Shown: one piece after another, positions 18,618 to 28,836 of the stretch | Layout of the letters: each line of letters starts with the position of its first letter | How positions within the stretch are numbered: position 1 is the first letter of the stretch | Source of the DNA: Sphingobium limneticum | GTDB lineage: Bacteria; Pseudomonadota; Alphaproteobacteria; Sphingomonadales; Sphingomonadaceae | DNA length: 64,000 nt | NCBI RefSeq assembly: GCF_008710155.1 | Contig: NZ_VYPZ01000008.1 | Span: 124,001-188,000 of the forward strand | Direction: 5' to 3' | The notes under the pieces: generated by a model | What the model was told of the DNA's origin: nothing | The model's input: the letters and a program-made list of their open reading frames with translations, nothing else | Database searches by the model: none | Translations under genes and position numbers: made by a program

Positions 18618-21326
18618 CTACCCGCTGTTGCGCAGCGCCGTGGCGATCGCGTTGATCGACAGTTCGATGCCTTCCTTGATCCGTGCATCATCCTCGCCCG
18701 CGCGGTGGCGCTTGAGCAATTCGACCTGCAACAGGTTGAGCGGCTCGATATAGGGCAGGCGCAGCCGGATGGATTCGTCGAGCGCCGCGTTCTTTTCCAG
18801 CAGACGCGACTGGCCGGTCGCGGCGAGCAGCCCGTCATGCGCCTGTTGCCAACCTTCGCGGATGCGGCTGAAGATCGCTTCGCCCGCCGCCTGATCCTCG
18901 ACCAGCGGCAGATAGCGCGCGGCGATGCCCAGGTCCGACTTGGCCAGCACCATTTCCAGATTGGCCAGCGCGGATTGCAGGAAGGACCAATGCTGCCCCA
19001 TATCGGCCAGCAGCGCCTTGTCCTCGAACGCGGACAGCGCCTGCCCCACGCCATACCATCCCGGCAGCATGACGCGCGCCTGCGCCCAGCTGAACACCCA
19101 AGGGATGGCGCGCAGATCCTCGATCGCGTTGCTCTTGGTCCGGCTGGCGGGGCGCGAACCGATCTTGAGGCCGGAAATTTCCTGAATCGGGGTCAGCTGG
19201 CGGAAGAATTCCTTGAAGCCATCGGTGCCGTAGACGAGGTCGCGATAGGCGGCGAAGGCGTTCTTGGACAGCTCGTCCATCGCCGCACTGAACCGGGCGG
19301 CGTCGCGATCCGAAATGCCGTCCGGCTCCAGGCTGGCGAGCAGGGTCGCGCTGGTCATCGCTTCCAAATTGGTCATGGCGACGTCGCGCGTGCCGAATTT
19401 GGCGGCGATCACCTCGCCCTGTTCAGTGATGCGGATGCGGCCCTGCACGCTACCGCGCGGTTGCGCCTGGATCGCCTTGAAGGCGGAGCCGCCACCACGC
19501 CCCACCGCGCCGCCGCGACCATGGAACAGCTGCATCGCCGCGCCCGCATCGGCAAAGACAGGCTCCAGCGCCTGGCTCGCCTTGTACAGACTCCAGGTGG
19601 AGGTGATGTAGCCGCCATCCTTGTTGCTGTCGCTATAGCCGATCATCACTTCCTGATGGCCGCGCGCCTTCACCACGCCGGCGATTTCGGGCAGGCCGAA
19701 ATAGGCGGTCATGATGGACGGCGCGGCTTCGAGATCGGCGATGGTTTCGAACAGGGGGATCGCCATGATCGCGGCCTGCGGCGACGCACCATCCGTGCCG
19801 GCCTGCCACAGGCCCGCTTCCTTGAGCAGGATATTCACTTCCAGCAGGTCCGACACGCTTTCAGCCTTGGAAATGATATAATGGGTGATGCTCTGCGGCC
19901 CGTAGGTGCGGTGCGCCTGCGCAGCGGCATGGACGATCGCCAGTTCGGACGTCGTTTCCTCCGAATAGTCGGAGAAACGCCCACCCAGCGGCCGGTTGTT
20001 CGCCAGTTCCCGGCGCAGCAGCGCGATGCGGGCATATTCGTCGAGCGCCAGATAGTCGCCCTCCACCCCCGCGACCTTGAGCAATTCGGCCACGACCCGC
20101 TCATGCACGGCGCTGTTCTGGCGCATGTCGAGCGTGGCGAGGTGGAAGCCGAACGTCTCGACCGCGCGGATCAACCGACCCAGAGCGCCCCCGGTCGAGA
20201 GCGCGCCATCGCCTTCGCTCGCCAGCCCCTGTGCGACGACGACCAGATCATGGCGCAGGTCGCCCGGCGTGGCATAGGCCTCCCCCTTCAACGCCGAGGG
20301 ACGCGGCGGCGCTTTGCCGACCAGGGCGGCATAGGTGGCGGCGAGACGCGCATAAATGCCCGACAGCGCCCGGCGATAGGGTTCGTCCTGCCGGCTGGGC
20401 GACGCATCGCCGCTGGCCTCCGCCAGGTCCAGCACCGCTTGCGGGACATGGGCGAGTTCGGTCGAGAGCGAGAGTTCCGCACCCAGTCCGTGGATGCCCT
20501 CCATATAGAAAGCCAGCGCCGCATCGCAGCCACGCCCCAGCGCCGAGCGCAGCTGGTCCGCCTGAACGAAGGGATTGCCGTCCCGATCGCCGCCGATCCA
20601 GTTGCCCACGCGCAGGAAACTGTGCGGTCGCGCGCCCAGCACCCTTTCCCAGCGCGCATAGAGCGCTGGCAGCACGGGCAGGAAGACGTCGCGGAAATAG
20701 GTCAGGACATTGTCGATCTCATCCTGCACGAACAATTTTTCGCGGCGCAGCGGGCGCGTCTGCCACAGCAGCGCAATCTGGCGGAAAATCGCTTCGTCCA
20801 GTTGCTCGCCCTCGGCCGTTTCGGTGCGGCCGGCATCCTTGAGCTGCATCAGGTCGGCGATGCGATTCTTGTGATCGATCATGCTCTTGCGCCGCACCTC
20901 GGTCGGGTGGGCGGTCAGGACCGGCACGATCAGGCTATGCGACAACAGGTCCAGCACGGCATCGCGATCGACCCCATGGGCGGCGAGCCGCTCGACGGCG
21001 GAGGCGACGTCAGCGCCCGGTTCCGCCGCCACGCCCTGCCGATCCTCGGCCAGATTGGCGAGCATCGAGAAGAGCATGAAACCACGGGTGAAATTAAGCG
21101 TATCGTCGAGGTTCAGCGCATCCAACCCGGTGTCGGTCAGGTCCGCACCCTGAAGCCCTCGCGCCCGATCGACCGAGGCGGAGCGGATATATTCGGTCTG
21201 CTTGTAGAGCTTGTCCCCGCCATAGGCGCGAATGACGTCGCCGAGCAGCCGCCCCAGATAGCGGATATCGGGATTCTGCGTGATCGCAGGGGCTGCCTGC
21301 GCCGAAGCGGGTGCTGTTCTCTCCAT
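18618..21326 (-). CDS. ppc: Phosphoenolpyruvate carboxylase
   Basis: 902 residues from ATG 21326; an in-frame non-ATG start 18 bases earlier is less likely. Active-site blocks are all present: TAHPTEVRR (138-146), GGDRDGNPFV (245-254), IGYSDSNKDGG (about 562-572) and HGRGGAVGRGGG (602-613). The chain ends NSG, close to the NTG end usual in the family. The enzyme joins bicarbonate to PEP to give oxaloacetate and so refills the TCA cycle. The gene is leftward, 72 bp downstream of the cytochrome c gene and probably independently expressed. Confidence 0.96.
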   Translation of the reverse strand: MERTAPASAQAAPAITQNPDIRYLGRLLGDVIRAYGGDKLYKQTEYIRSASVDRARGLQGADLTDTGLDALNLDDTLNFTRGFMLFSMLANLAEDRQGVAAEPGADVASAVERLAAHGVDRDAVLDLLSHSLIVPVLTAHPTEVRRKSMIDHKNRIADLMQLKDAGRTETAEGEQLDEAIFRQIALLWQTRPLRREKLFVQDEIDNVLTYFRDVFLPVLPALYARWERVLGARPHSFLRVGNWIGGDRDGNPFVQADQLRSALGRGCDAALAFYMEGIHGLGAELSLSTELAHVPQAVLDLAEASGDASPSRQDEPYRRALSGIYARLAATYAALVGKAPPRPSALKGEAYATPGDLRHDLVVVAQGLASEGDGALSTGGALGRLIRAVETFGFHLATLDMRQNSAVHERVVAELLKVAGVEGDYLALDEYARIALLRRELANNRPLGGRFSDYSEETTSELAIVHAAAQAHRTYGPQSITHYIISKAESVSDLLEVNILLKEAGLWQAGTDGASPQAAIMAIPLFETIADLEAAPSIMTAYFGLPEIAGVVKARGHQEVMIGYSDSNKDGGYITSTWSLYKASQALEPVFADAGAAMQLFHGRGGAVGRGGGSAFKAIQAQPRGSVQGRIRITEQGEVIAAKFGTRDVAMTNLEAMTSATLLASLEPDGISDRDAARFSAAMDELSKNAFAAYRDLVYGTDGFKEFFRQLTPIQEISGLKIGSRPASRTKSNAIEDLRAIPWVFSWAQARVMLPGWYGVGQALSAFEDKALLADMGQHWSFLQSALANLEMVLAKSDLGIAARYLPLVEDQAAGEAIFSRIREGWQQAHDGLLAATGQSRLLEKNAALDESIRLRLPYIEPLNLLQVELLKRHRAGEDDARIKEGIELSINAIATALRNSG

Positions 21327-21398
21327 AATGCGCCGATGCTGCACCGCAACAATCCTATGGTCAAGGCACCGGCATGGATATTTATCGGTCGGCCGGGT

Positions 21399-21836
21399 TC
21401 AATCCGACTGCCTTTTGAGAAAGGCGATGATATCCGCCCGGTCGAGCGGATCGCCGATCCCGGCAAATTGCATGTTGGTGCCGGGCACGAGCTTGCGCGG
21501 ATTGGCGATCCAGGCGTCGAGCGTCGGCGCATCCCATCGCCCGCCGGCCTCGACCAGGGCCGCCGTATAGCCGAAACGGCCACTATGCTGCCCCATGGGC
21601 TGGCCGAAAACGCCGTAGAGATTGGGACCGCCGAAATCGGGCGCGCCCTTGCTGGCCTTGTGACAGCCGGCGCAGACGCCGAATTTGCGGGCGCCGGCAT
21701 CGGCATCCGCCACCTTGATCAGCGCGTCCAGCGACGGATTGGGGCCGGCCGCGCGCAGACGCTCTTCCCGCCGATCGTCGCCGCAGGCCGACAGCAGCAG
21801 GATCGCCGCCGCCACAAAATGAAAGCCTATTCGCAT
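21399..21836 (-). CDS. Lipid-anchored class I c-type cytochrome
   Basis: 145 residues from ATG 21836; longer in-frame starts would place Arg-rich sequence before the signal. The lipobox LLSAC gives a lipidated Cys 18. The haem site is C55-AG-C58-H59. The likely axial Met is in GTNMQFAG towards the C-terminus, and WIANPRKLVPGTNM matches the cytochrome c2/c552 group that carries electrons in respiratory chains. A membrane-anchored electron carrier in the periplasm is expected. It is divergent from a HerA-like ATPase gene. Confidence 0.9.
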   Translation of the reverse strand: MRIGFHFVAAAILLLSACGDDRREERLRAAGPNPSLDALIKVADADAGARKFGVCAGCHKASKGAPDFGGPNLYGVFGQPMGQHSGRFGYTAALVEAGGRWDAPTLDAWIANPRKLVPGTNMQFAGIGDPLDRADIIAFLKRQSD

Positions 21837-21946
21837 AGCCCGATCGCCTGTAGCGCAGCGAGCGGCATGACGCATAGCGGACCGATTGTCCCGCCAGTCC
21901 ATGAGCGCCCTTGCGCTCCCCCGCTCCCTTGGGCCAAAGGGCATCA

Positions 21947-23395
21947 GTGACCGCCAGCATCAGCATAGGAACCGACCATCACGGCAAGGACGTGCTGGTC
22001 GATGTCGAGGAATTGCTCGCCACCCGTCTGCTCGTCCAGGGCAATTCCGGGTCGGGCAAATCGCACCTCCTGCGCCGGCTGCTGGAAGAAAGCGCGCCGA
22101 TGGTGCAGCAGGTGGTGATCGATCCGGAAGGCGACTTCGTGACGCTGGCCGATCAATATGGCCATGTGGTGATCGACGCGGGCGACTATAATGAGCGCGA
22201 GATCGTGAAGATGGCGACGCGTATCCGCGAACATCGCGCGTCCGTGGTCCTGAGCCTCGAATCGCTGGAGCTGGAGGCGCAGATGAAATGCGCCGCCTCC
22301 TTCCTGTCCACCCTGTTCGATGCGCCGCGCGACCATTGGTATCCCGCCTTGGTGGTGGTGGACGAAGCGCAGATGTTCGCGCCCGTCTCCGCCGGCGATG
22401 TGTCGGACGAAGCGCGGCGGCTGAGCCTTGCCGCCATGACCAACCTGATGTGCCGGGGGCGCAAGCGTGGCCTGGCTGGCGTGATCGCGACGCAGCGGTT
22501 GGCGAAACTGGCGAAGAATGTCGCGGCCGAAGCCTCCAACTTCCTGATGGGGCGCACCTTCCTGGACATCGACATGGCGCGCGCAGCCGACCTGCTGGGC
22601 ATGGAACGGCGGCAGGCGGAGCAGATTCGCGATCTGGAGCGCGGCCGCTTCCTGGGCCTTGGCCCAGCCATCGCGCGGCGGCCGGTGGCGGTGAAGATCG
22701 GCACGGTGAAGACCGGCACGCGCGGCGGCACGCACAAGCTGATGCCGCCCCCGGTCACGACCGGCGGGGATTTTCAGGAAATGCTGTTCGCCAAGGTCGA
22801 GGAAGAGGCATTGCCGCCGCCCCCGCCCCGCCCCGAGCCGACCGCTCGCCCGGCCGAAGAGATCATGCGCGCGCTGGCCGATACGCCGTCCGCCAAGCCC
22901 GCCGCGCCGGAACTGGATTTCGGCGAGAACGAGCCGGTCGTCATCGCCGTGCTGGAGGATATCGTCGCTGACCTTGGCGATGCCGCGCCCAGCGTGGCGG
23001 CGCTGTATCAGGATTTCGGCGTGCGGTGCCGGATGAGGGGCCTGAAGCGATCGCCGCTCGACCTGCCTGCCTTCCGCAAGCGCTTCGCCATGGCGCAGGC
23101 AGGGATGGCCGATGCCGACGATGTGCGGTGGCAGGATGCCATTCGCGCGGCGGAGCCGGTGCCGGAGGATATGCTGGCTCCCTTCCTGCTGATCGCGCGC
23201 GCGGCGCTGGACGGGCAGACCTGCCCCGACGACGCAGCGCTGGGCCGTGCCTATGGCACCAGCTCGCCGGGCCGCGTCCGCCGGCTGATCGACTATATGG
23301 AGAAATTGGGCGTCATCGTCGCGCGGACCGATTTTTCGGGCAAGCGCTCGATCGGCGTGCCGGGGCTTGGCCTCTCGACGGCAGCGGCGGATTGA
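21947..23395 (+). CDS. HerA/DUF87-like P-loop ATPase
   Basis: 482 residues, starting at GTG 21947 after AAAGGG. Walker A is GNSGSGKS (32-39) and Walker B is ALVVVDEAQ (D138, E139). VIATQRLAKLAKNVAAEASN follows as the sensor region, and an acidic Pro-rich linker (about 280-320) leads to a C-terminal winged-helix-like part (SSPGRVRRLIDYMEKLGVIV). This is the HerA/FtsK superfamily seen in DNA or protein translocases, here as a small stand-alone ATPase. No NurA or Sir2 partner is adjacent. It overlaps the phosphatase gene in TGATG (23393-23397), so the pair is coupled. The biological role is not known. Confidence 0.8.
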   Translation: MTASISIGTDHHGKDVLVDVEELLATRLLVQGNSGSGKSHLLRRLLEESAPMVQQVVIDPEGDFVTLADQYGHVVIDAGDYNEREIVKMATRIREHRASVVLSLESLELEAQMKCAASFLSTLFDAPRDHWYPALVVVDEAQMFAPVSAGDVSDEARRLSLAAMTNLMCRGRKRGLAGVIATQRLAKLAKNVAAEASNFLMGRTFLDIDMARAADLLGMERRQAEQIRDLERGRFLGLGPAIARRPVAVKIGTVKTGTRGGTHKLMPPPVTTGGDFQEMLFAKVEEEALPPPPPRPEPTARPAEEIMRALADTPSAKPAAPELDFGENEPVVIAVLEDIVADLGDAAPSVAALYQDFGVRCRMRGLKRSPLDLPAFRKRFAMAQAGMADADDVRWQDAIRAAEPVPEDMLAPFLLIARAALDGQTCPDDAALGRAYGTSSPGRVRRLIDYMEKLGVIVARTDFSGKRSIGVPGLGLSTAAAD

Positions 23396-23853
23396 TGGCG
23401 ACGCCTTCGGTCCTCTTCGTCTGCCTCGGCAATATCTGCCGGTCGCCGCTGGCCGAAGCCGCGCTGCGGGCGGAAGCGGAGAAGGCCGGCGTGGATATCG
23501 TGGTAGATTCGGCCGGCACCGGCGACTGGCATATCGGCAGCCCACCCGATCCGCGCGCGCAGGCGGTGGCGCAGCGCCATGGCATCGACATCAGCACCTA
23601 TGCCGGGCGGCAGGTCAGCGCGGAGGATTTCCACCGCTTCACCCATGTCTTCGCGCTGGATGCGGAAAATCTGAAAAATCTGCGCCGCATCCGCCCGTCG
23701 GACGGGACGGCAGAGCTGCGCCTGCTGATGGACATGGTGCCGGGCCGTGAAGGGACGGGCGTGGTCGATCCCTATTTCGGCGACGATGCCGGGTTCGACC
23801 AGACCTGGGACGACGTGACCCGCGCGGCGAAGGCGATTGTCGCGGACCTTTAG
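23395..23853 (+). CDS. Low-molecular-weight protein-tyrosine phosphatase
   Basis: 152 residues from ATG 23395. The P-loop CLGNICRSP places the nucleophile at C10 and the Arg at R16. The general acid is the Asp in VVDPYFG near residue 124. These define the low-molecular-weight phosphatase fold, which removes phosphate from Tyr in proteins; arsenate reductases share the fold. Its start overlaps the stop of the HerA-like ATPase gene, so the two are co-translated. No tyrosine kinase gene is nearby, so the target is unknown. Confidence 0.92.
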   Translation: MATPSVLFVCLGNICRSPLAEAALRAEAEKAGVDIVVDSAGTGDWHIGSPPDPRAQAVAQRHGIDISTYAGRQVSAEDFHRFTHVFALDAENLKNLRRIRPSDGTAELRLLMDMVPGREGTGVVDPYFGDDAGFDQTWDDVTRAAKAIVADL

Positions 23854-23894
23854 ACTGAAATAAAATTCACACGCGAGATCGCGAAACTGCACCG

Positions 23895-24008
23895 CGTCAT
23901 CCTGAACTTGTTTCAGGATCCGTCGCGCCTCCATGCTCCTCCGTCGGCCTTCGATGAGAAATGGATGCTGAACCGCAGGCCAGCGCAGCTAAACAAGTTC
24001 AGCATGAC
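23895..24008. repeat. Intergenic inverted repeat (CGTCATCCTGAACTTG type)
   Basis: CGTCATCCTGAACTTGTTTC (23895-23914) is mirrored by AACAAGTTCAGCATGACG (23991-24008), about 70 bp apart, between the convergent phosphatase and LacI genes. This is a known style of sphingomonad intergenic repeat. It may act in termination; no T-run is seen. Confidence 0.75.
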
Positions 24009-24020
24009 GATTTTAGCTGA

Positions 24021-25034
24021 TTACGAGGATTCCCGTACCAGCAGTTCGGGCGCGATCTGGACCGATCCGGCATCTTCTCCACCGATCCGGCGGACCAGCA
24101 GATCGACCAGATGATGCGCGCCCATCTCTATATCCTGACGGATGGTGCTGAGCGCCGGGCGCGTGAGCCGGGCCAGCGGAATATCGTCGAAGCCGACGAT
24201 CGATATGTCCTGCGGCACCTGCAACCCCTGCTGCTGGGCCGCCGCGATCAGGCTCATCGCCACGACGTCCGACGCGGCGAAGATGCCGTCGGGCCGGTTG
24301 CCCGCGGCGAACCAGTCGCGCGCGGTCGCCTCGCTCGCTTCGGGCGTCACCGGGCTGGTGACCAGCACGACGTCATCGCGCAATTCCGGCGGCAAACCGG
24401 CGAGGAAGCCGACATGGCGCGCCGCAAATTCCGGTACGCCGACATCGCCGAAAAAGGCGAGGGTTCGCCGGCCGCGATCGACCAGATGCTGCGCCGCCAG
24501 ACGGCCGCCCGCTTCATTGTCGGTGCCGACCGTGACGGGGCCGTCGCCGCGGACCTGTTCGCCCCAGACCACCAGCGGCCGATAACTGGCCGCGGCCCGC
24601 GCCAGCGCCGCGCCCTGATCCGACTGGCCGATGACGATCACGCCGTCGGTGCGGCCGGTGCGGATGAAGGTGTCGAGCCAGTCGTCCCGATCCGGCAACA
24701 CGCGCGAGAGCAGCAGATCATAGCCGCGATCCGTCAGCGCATCGGCCAGATAGCCGAGCATCGTGAGGAAGAAGGGATCGGACAATTGCTGGCCACGCGC
24801 ATGGCCCAGCGGCATCAGCACGGCGATCGCGCCGGTGCGGCCCAGCCGCAGATTTTGCGCCGCGACATTCATGCGGAAACCATGATGATCGGCCAACGCC
24901 TGGATGCGTGCCCGCGTCCCCTTGTTCAGCGCGCCCTTGCCGGTCAGCGCCCGCGACACGGTGGACACTGACACGCCTGCCAGACGCGCCAGATCGGCGA
25001 TGCTCTTGAGTGGCCCGGAACCCTGATCGTCCAT
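24021..25034 (-). CDS. LacI-family transcriptional regulator
   Basis: 337 residues. An N-terminal HTH (SIADLARLAGVSVSTVSRAL, residues 11-30) leads through a hinge to a periplasmic-binding-like sensor domain (about 67-337), with FDDIPLARLTRPALSTIRQ as the usual late block. LacI proteins normally bind a sugar and release their operator. Its gene follows the MFS transporter gene by 9 bp on the same strand, so it is likely co-transcribed with and controls the transporter. The effector sugar cannot be told from the sequence; no sugar hydrolase is adjacent. Confidence 0.92.
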   Translation of the reverse strand: MDDQGSGPLKSIADLARLAGVSVSTVSRALTGKGALNKGTRARIQALADHHGFRMNVAAQNLRLGRTGAIAVLMPLGHARGQQLSDPFFLTMLGYLADALTDRGYDLLLSRVLPDRDDWLDTFIRTGRTDGVIVIGQSDQGAALARAAASYRPLVVWGEQVRGDGPVTVGTDNEAGGRLAAQHLVDRGRRTLAFFGDVGVPEFAARHVGFLAGLPPELRDDVVLVTSPVTPEASEATARDWFAAGNRPDGIFAASDVVAMSLIAAAQQQGLQVPQDISIVGFDDIPLARLTRPALSTIRQDIEMGAHHLVDLLVRRIGGEDAGSVQIAPELLVRESS

Positions 25035-25043
25035 GGCCGCAGA

Positions 25044-26381
25044 CTAGGGTAAATCGGGACTGTTCACAATGTCTTGCCGTGTCCCCCGGACGAGTAGCGT
25101 CGCAGCCCCGGCGCAGAGCATCATGACGCCCGCCATGACGATCAGGTTGCGCGGATCCCCGCCCAGCAACGGGCGATAGACGATCGGCACGACCAGCGTT
25201 TCCGCCAGCATGGGCAGGACGATAAACATGTTGAAAATACCCATGTAAATGCCGGTCCGTTCCGGCGGGATCGCGCCCGACAGCAGCACATAGGGATTGC
25301 CCATCATGCTGGCCCAGCCGATGCCGATGCCGATCATCAGCAGGAACAATGTGGCGGTATCGCGCGCCTGCGGCAGGGTGATCATCGCCATGCCCGACAG
25401 CGCGACCGACACGGCATGCAGATTGCGCACGCCTATCCGGCGGCTGAGCGGCATCATCGCAAAGGCGGCGAGGCAGGCGACAGCATTGTAGAGCGCGCCC
25501 GCCTGCCCCGCCAGCAGCACCGCCTGGCGGAAGGCCGGGCTGGCCGGGTCGGCGGTGCCGAAAAGCGATCGGGCGAGCGCGAAGGCGATATATTGCCAAT
25601 AGGCGAACATGGCGAACCACTGGAACGCCATGGACAGCGCCAGTTGCCGCATCGGCACCGGCATGTCCCGCACCGCCGCCGCAAAATCCCGCAGGGCGGT
25701 GCGCAGCGACAGCGGCTGCGCCTGCATATGCGCGACCTGCGCCGCCGAAAGCGGCAGTTCGCGCACCCGCAGCACCGACCAGAGGATGGTGGAAATCGAC
25801 ACCACCGCCCCGATCAGGAAGGCGATGCGGGTGATGCCGGGTATGCCGTTGGCATCCACCAGATCGGCGTCCGCACCCCACCAGACCAGCAGCGATGGCG
25901 CCAGATAGGACAATGTCTGGGCCAGGCCCGTAAAGGCGCTTTGCGTCAGGAAGCCGACCGATCGCTGCCGTTCGTCCAGCCGGTCGCTGACATAGGCGCG
26001 ATAGGGCTCCATGGTGATATTGTTCGCCGCGTCGAGCATCCAGAGCAGGCTGGCCGCGAACCAGAGCGTGGGGCTGTAGGGCATCGCCAGCAGGCCGATG
26101 CTGCACAGGATCGCGCCGAGCAGGAAATAGGGCGTGCGGCGGCCCCATGTGCTGACGGTCCGGTCGCTCATCGCGCCGACGATCGGTTGGACCAGCAGCC
26201 CCGTCACCGGCCCTGCCAGCCAGAGCAACGGCAAGCTGGCCTCATCCGCGCCCAGATAACGGTAGATCGGCCCCATATTCGCCTGTTGCAGGCCGAAGGA
26301 AAATTGGATGCCCAGAAAGCCGAGATTCATTTCGACGATGCGCGACAATCGCATGATCGGCCTGTGTCCGACGTCAACCAT
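25044..26381 (-). CDS. MFS sugar transporter (SLC45/GPH-like)
   Basis: 445 residues from ATG 26381, which follows AAGGGAAGCC; an upstream in-frame start adds 8 polar residues. About 12 membrane helices. Landmarks are GLQQANMGPIYRYLG, LWLAGPVTGLLVQPIVGAMSDR (the loop 2-3 motif, GAMSDRTVSTWGRR) and NITMEPYRAYVSDRLDERQR, which resemble proton-coupled sucrose/maltose carriers. The substrate is inferred to be a di- or oligosaccharide because of this similarity and the LacI gene downstream. It stands apart from any glycosidase or TonB receptor in the window. Confidence 0.85.
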   Translation of the reverse strand: MVDVGHRPIMRLSRIVEMNLGFLGIQFSFGLQQANMGPIYRYLGADEASLPLLWLAGPVTGLLVQPIVGAMSDRTVSTWGRRTPYFLLGAILCSIGLLAMPYSPTLWFAASLLWMLDAANNITMEPYRAYVSDRLDERQRSVGFLTQSAFTGLAQTLSYLAPSLLVWWGADADLVDANGIPGITRIAFLIGAVVSISTILWSVLRVRELPLSAAQVAHMQAQPLSLRTALRDFAAAVRDMPVPMRQLALSMAFQWFAMFAYWQYIAFALARSLFGTADPASPAFRQAVLLAGQAGALYNAVACLAAFAMMPLSRRIGVRNLHAVSVALSGMAMITLPQARDTATLFLLMIGIGIGWASMMGNPYVLLSGAIPPERTGIYMGIFNMFIVLPMLAETLVVPIVYRPLLGGDPRNLIVMAGVMMLCAGAATLLVRGTRQDIVNSPDLP

Positions 26382-26670
26382 GGCTGGCTTCCCTTCTCCG
26401 CCCACCCCTTATAGATCAAGATTTGGTCATGGCGAGCGCAGCGCGCTTGTTCCCCAGCCATCTTGACGCACGCTGTCGGGTCTGTAGCTTCTTGCCACCC
26501 TATTCTCAGCCGGTTGGAGCGCTTACGATGCGCATGGTCCAGTTGCTGATTGACGCGGTGCCCGATGCCGGACCGTCCTCGTCCGGCCGCCCGCCTTCAT
26601 GCCTTTCGCCTGCCCGTCATTCCCTGCGGAGCGGCGTGATGATAGCCATAACAGGGGGAGAGGAACATCC

Positions 26671-28794
26671 ATGCAGATTGTCTATATCGCCATAGGGTGC
26701 GGCCTGCTGGCCGTACTCTACGGGCTTTTCACCAGTCGCCAGGTCTTGAGCCAGCCACCCGGCAATGACGTCATGCAGGCGATTGCCGGCGCTATACAGG
26801 AAGGCGCGAAAGCCTATCTGGGCCGACAATATACCACCATTGCCATCGTCGGCGTGGTCGTGGCGGTGCTGGTCGCCCTGTTCCTGGGCGTCACATCCGC
26901 GGTCGGCTTCCTGATCGGGGCGATCCTGTCGGGGGCGGCAGGGTTTATCGGCATGAACATCTCGGTCCGCGCCAATGTCCGCACCGCCGAAGCCTGTCGT
27001 GGCACGTTGCAGAGCGGCCTGACCGTCGCCTTCCGGGCGGGCGCCATCACCGGCATGCTGGTGGCGGGCCTTGCCCTGCTCGCGATCAGCCTGTTCTTCT
27101 GGTATCTGACCGGCCCCGCCGGCCATGCGCCCGACGACCGGCTGGTGATCGACAGTCTCGTCGCGCTGGCGTTCGGCGCGTCGCTCATCTCCATCTTCGC
27201 GCGGCTGGGCGGCGGCATCTTCACCAAGGCGGCCGATGTCGGCGCGGATCTGGTGGGGAAGGTCGAGGCCGGCATCCCGGAGGATGACCCGCGCAACCCC
27301 GCCGTGATCGCGGACAATGTGGGCGACAATGTCGGCGACTGCGCCGGCATGGCGGCCGATCTGTTCGAAACCTATGTCGTGACCGTCGGCGCGACCATGG
27401 TGCTGACGTCGCTATTGGTGACGGGCGTGGACAACGCCTTTCTGATGAAGCTCATGGCCCTGCCGCTGATCGTGGGCGGCGTGTGCATTATCACCTCCAT
27501 CATCGGCACCTATATGGTCCGTCTGGGCGCCAGTCAGTCGATCATGGGCGCCCTCTACAAGGGGTTCTGGACCACGGCGATCCTGTCCATCCCCGCCATC
27601 TATTTCGCCACCCAATATACGCTGGGCGACCTCAGCGCCGTGTTCGGCGCGGATCTGGACGGGGTGGGCGGCTATACCGGCATGAACCTCTTCTGGTCGA
27701 TGCTGGTGGGGCTGGCCGTCACCGGCCTGCTGGTGGTCATCACCGAATATTATACCGGCACCGCCTATCGCCCGGTCCGCAGCATCGCCAAAGCGTCGGA
27801 AACCGGCCATGGCACCAACGTCATTCAGGGGCTGGCGATCAGCCTGGAATCGACTGCGCTGCCGACTTTGGTGATCGTGGTCGGCATCATCGTCGCCTAT
27901 CAGCTGGCGGGCCTGATGGGCATCGCCTTTGCCGCCACCGCGATGCTGGCGCTGGCCGGCATGGTCGTGGCGCTGGACGCCTATGGCCCGGTCACCGACA
28001 ATGCCGGCGGCATCGCCGAAATGGCGCATCTGGACGATAGCGTCCGGGTGAAGACCGACGCGCTGGACGCGGTGGGCAACACGACCAAGGCCGTGACGAA
28101 GGGCTATGCCATCGGCAGCGCCGGCCTGGCCGCGCTGGTGCTGTTCGGCACCTATACGGAGGATCTGGACTATTATGGCTCCGCATTGGGGCTGACCCAG
28201 CCGGTCGATTTCTCCTTGAAGAACCCATACGTCATCGTCGGCCTGCTGCTGGGGGCGCTGCTGCCCTATCTGTTCGGGGCGATGGGCATGACCGCCGTGG
28301 GCCGCGCGGCGGGTGACGTGGTGAAGGACGTGCGCGACCAGTTCGCTACCAACAAGGGCATTATGGAAGGGACGTCGCGCCCCAATTATGCCCGCACGGT
28401 GGACCTGGTCACCCGCGCCGCGATCAAGGAAATGATCGTGCCCAGCCTGCTCCCCGTACTGGCGCCGATCGTCGTTTACTTCGCGATCGCCGCGGTGGCA
28501 GGCAGCGACAATGGCTTTGCGGCGCTCGGCGCCCTGCTGCTGGGCGTCATCGTGTCCGGCCTGTTCGTCGCCTTGTCGATGACAAGCGGCGGCGGCGCGT
28601 GGGACAATGCCAAGAAATATATCGAGGACGGCCATCATGGCGGCAAGGGCAGCGAAGCCCATAAAGCCGCCGTGACCGGCGATACGGTCGGCGATCCGTA
28701 CAAGGATACCGCCGGCCCGGCGGTCAACCCGATGATCAAGATCACGAATATCGTCGCGCTGCTGCTGCTGGCCGCGCTGGCGCATGGCGCCTGA
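26671..28794 (+). CDS. hppA: Membrane-bound proton-translocating pyrophosphatase, K+-independent type
   Basis: 707 residues from ATG 26671 (GGGGGAGAGGAAC upstream). About 16 membrane helices. The substrate site is complete: [20 protein letters not shown] at 189-208, then [19 protein letters not shown], and near the end [18 protein letters not shown]473 in GNTTKA is the residue that marks K+-independent H+-pumping enzymes, where K+-dependent ones have Ala. The enzyme uses PPi hydrolysis to move H+ across the inner membrane. The 289 bp upstream hold no other supported gene. A hairpin follows the stop. Confidence 0.95.
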   Translation: MQIVYIAIGCGLLAVLYGLFTSRQVLSQPPGNDVMQAIAGAIQEGAKAYLGRQYTTIAIVGVVVAVLVALFLGVTSAVGFLIGAILSGAAGFIGMNISVRANVRTAEACRGTLQSGLTVAFRAGAITGMLVAGLALLAISLFFWYLTGPAGHAPDDRLVIDSLVALAFGASLISIFARLGGGIFTKAADVGADLVGKVEAGIPEDDPRNPAVIADNVGDNVGDCAGMAADLFETYVVTVGATMVLTSLLVTGVDNAFLMKLMALPLIVGGVCIITSIIGTYMVRLGASQSIMGALYKGFWTTAILSIPAIYFATQYTLGDLSAVFGADLDGVGGYTGMNLFWSMLVGLAVTGLLVVITEYYTGTAYRPVRSIAKASETGHGTNVIQGLAISLESTALPTLVIVVGIIVAYQLAGLMGIAFAATAMLALAGMVVALDAYGPVTDNAGGIAEMAHLDDSVRVKTDALDAVGNTTKAVTKGYAIGSAGLAALVLFGTYTEDLDYYGSALGLTQPVDFSLKNPYVIVGLLLGALLPYLFGAMGMTAVGRAAGDVVKDVRDQFATNKGIMEGTSRPNYARTVDLVTRAAIKEMIVPSLLPVLAPIVVYFAIAAVAGSDNGFAALGALLLGVIVSGLFVALSMTSGGGAWDNAKKYIEDGHHGGKGSEAHKAAVTGDTVGDPYKDTAGPAVNPMIKITNIVALLLLAALAHGA

Positions 28795-28811
28795 TCGTCC
28801 GTAAAAGGGAT

Positions 28812-28836
28812 GGAGGAGGGGTTTCGCCTCTCCTCC
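28812..28836 (+). terminator. Probable terminator after hppA
   Basis: GGAGGAGGGG (28812-28821) pairs with CCTCTCCTCC (28827-28836), with one G-U pair, around loop TTTCG, 18 bases after the hppA stop. The tail TCTCATCTTT is only partly T-rich, so strength is uncertain. Confidence 0.6.

Noticed and set aside
18705-21950. 1081-codon rightward frame across ppc and the cytochrome gene
   Set aside because: It is antisense to two strongly supported genes, Arg/His/Gln-rich and without recognisable motifs.
26423-26695. Small frame between the MFS and hppA genes
   Set aside because: It overlaps the hppA start in another frame, has no ribosome site and shows no family features.
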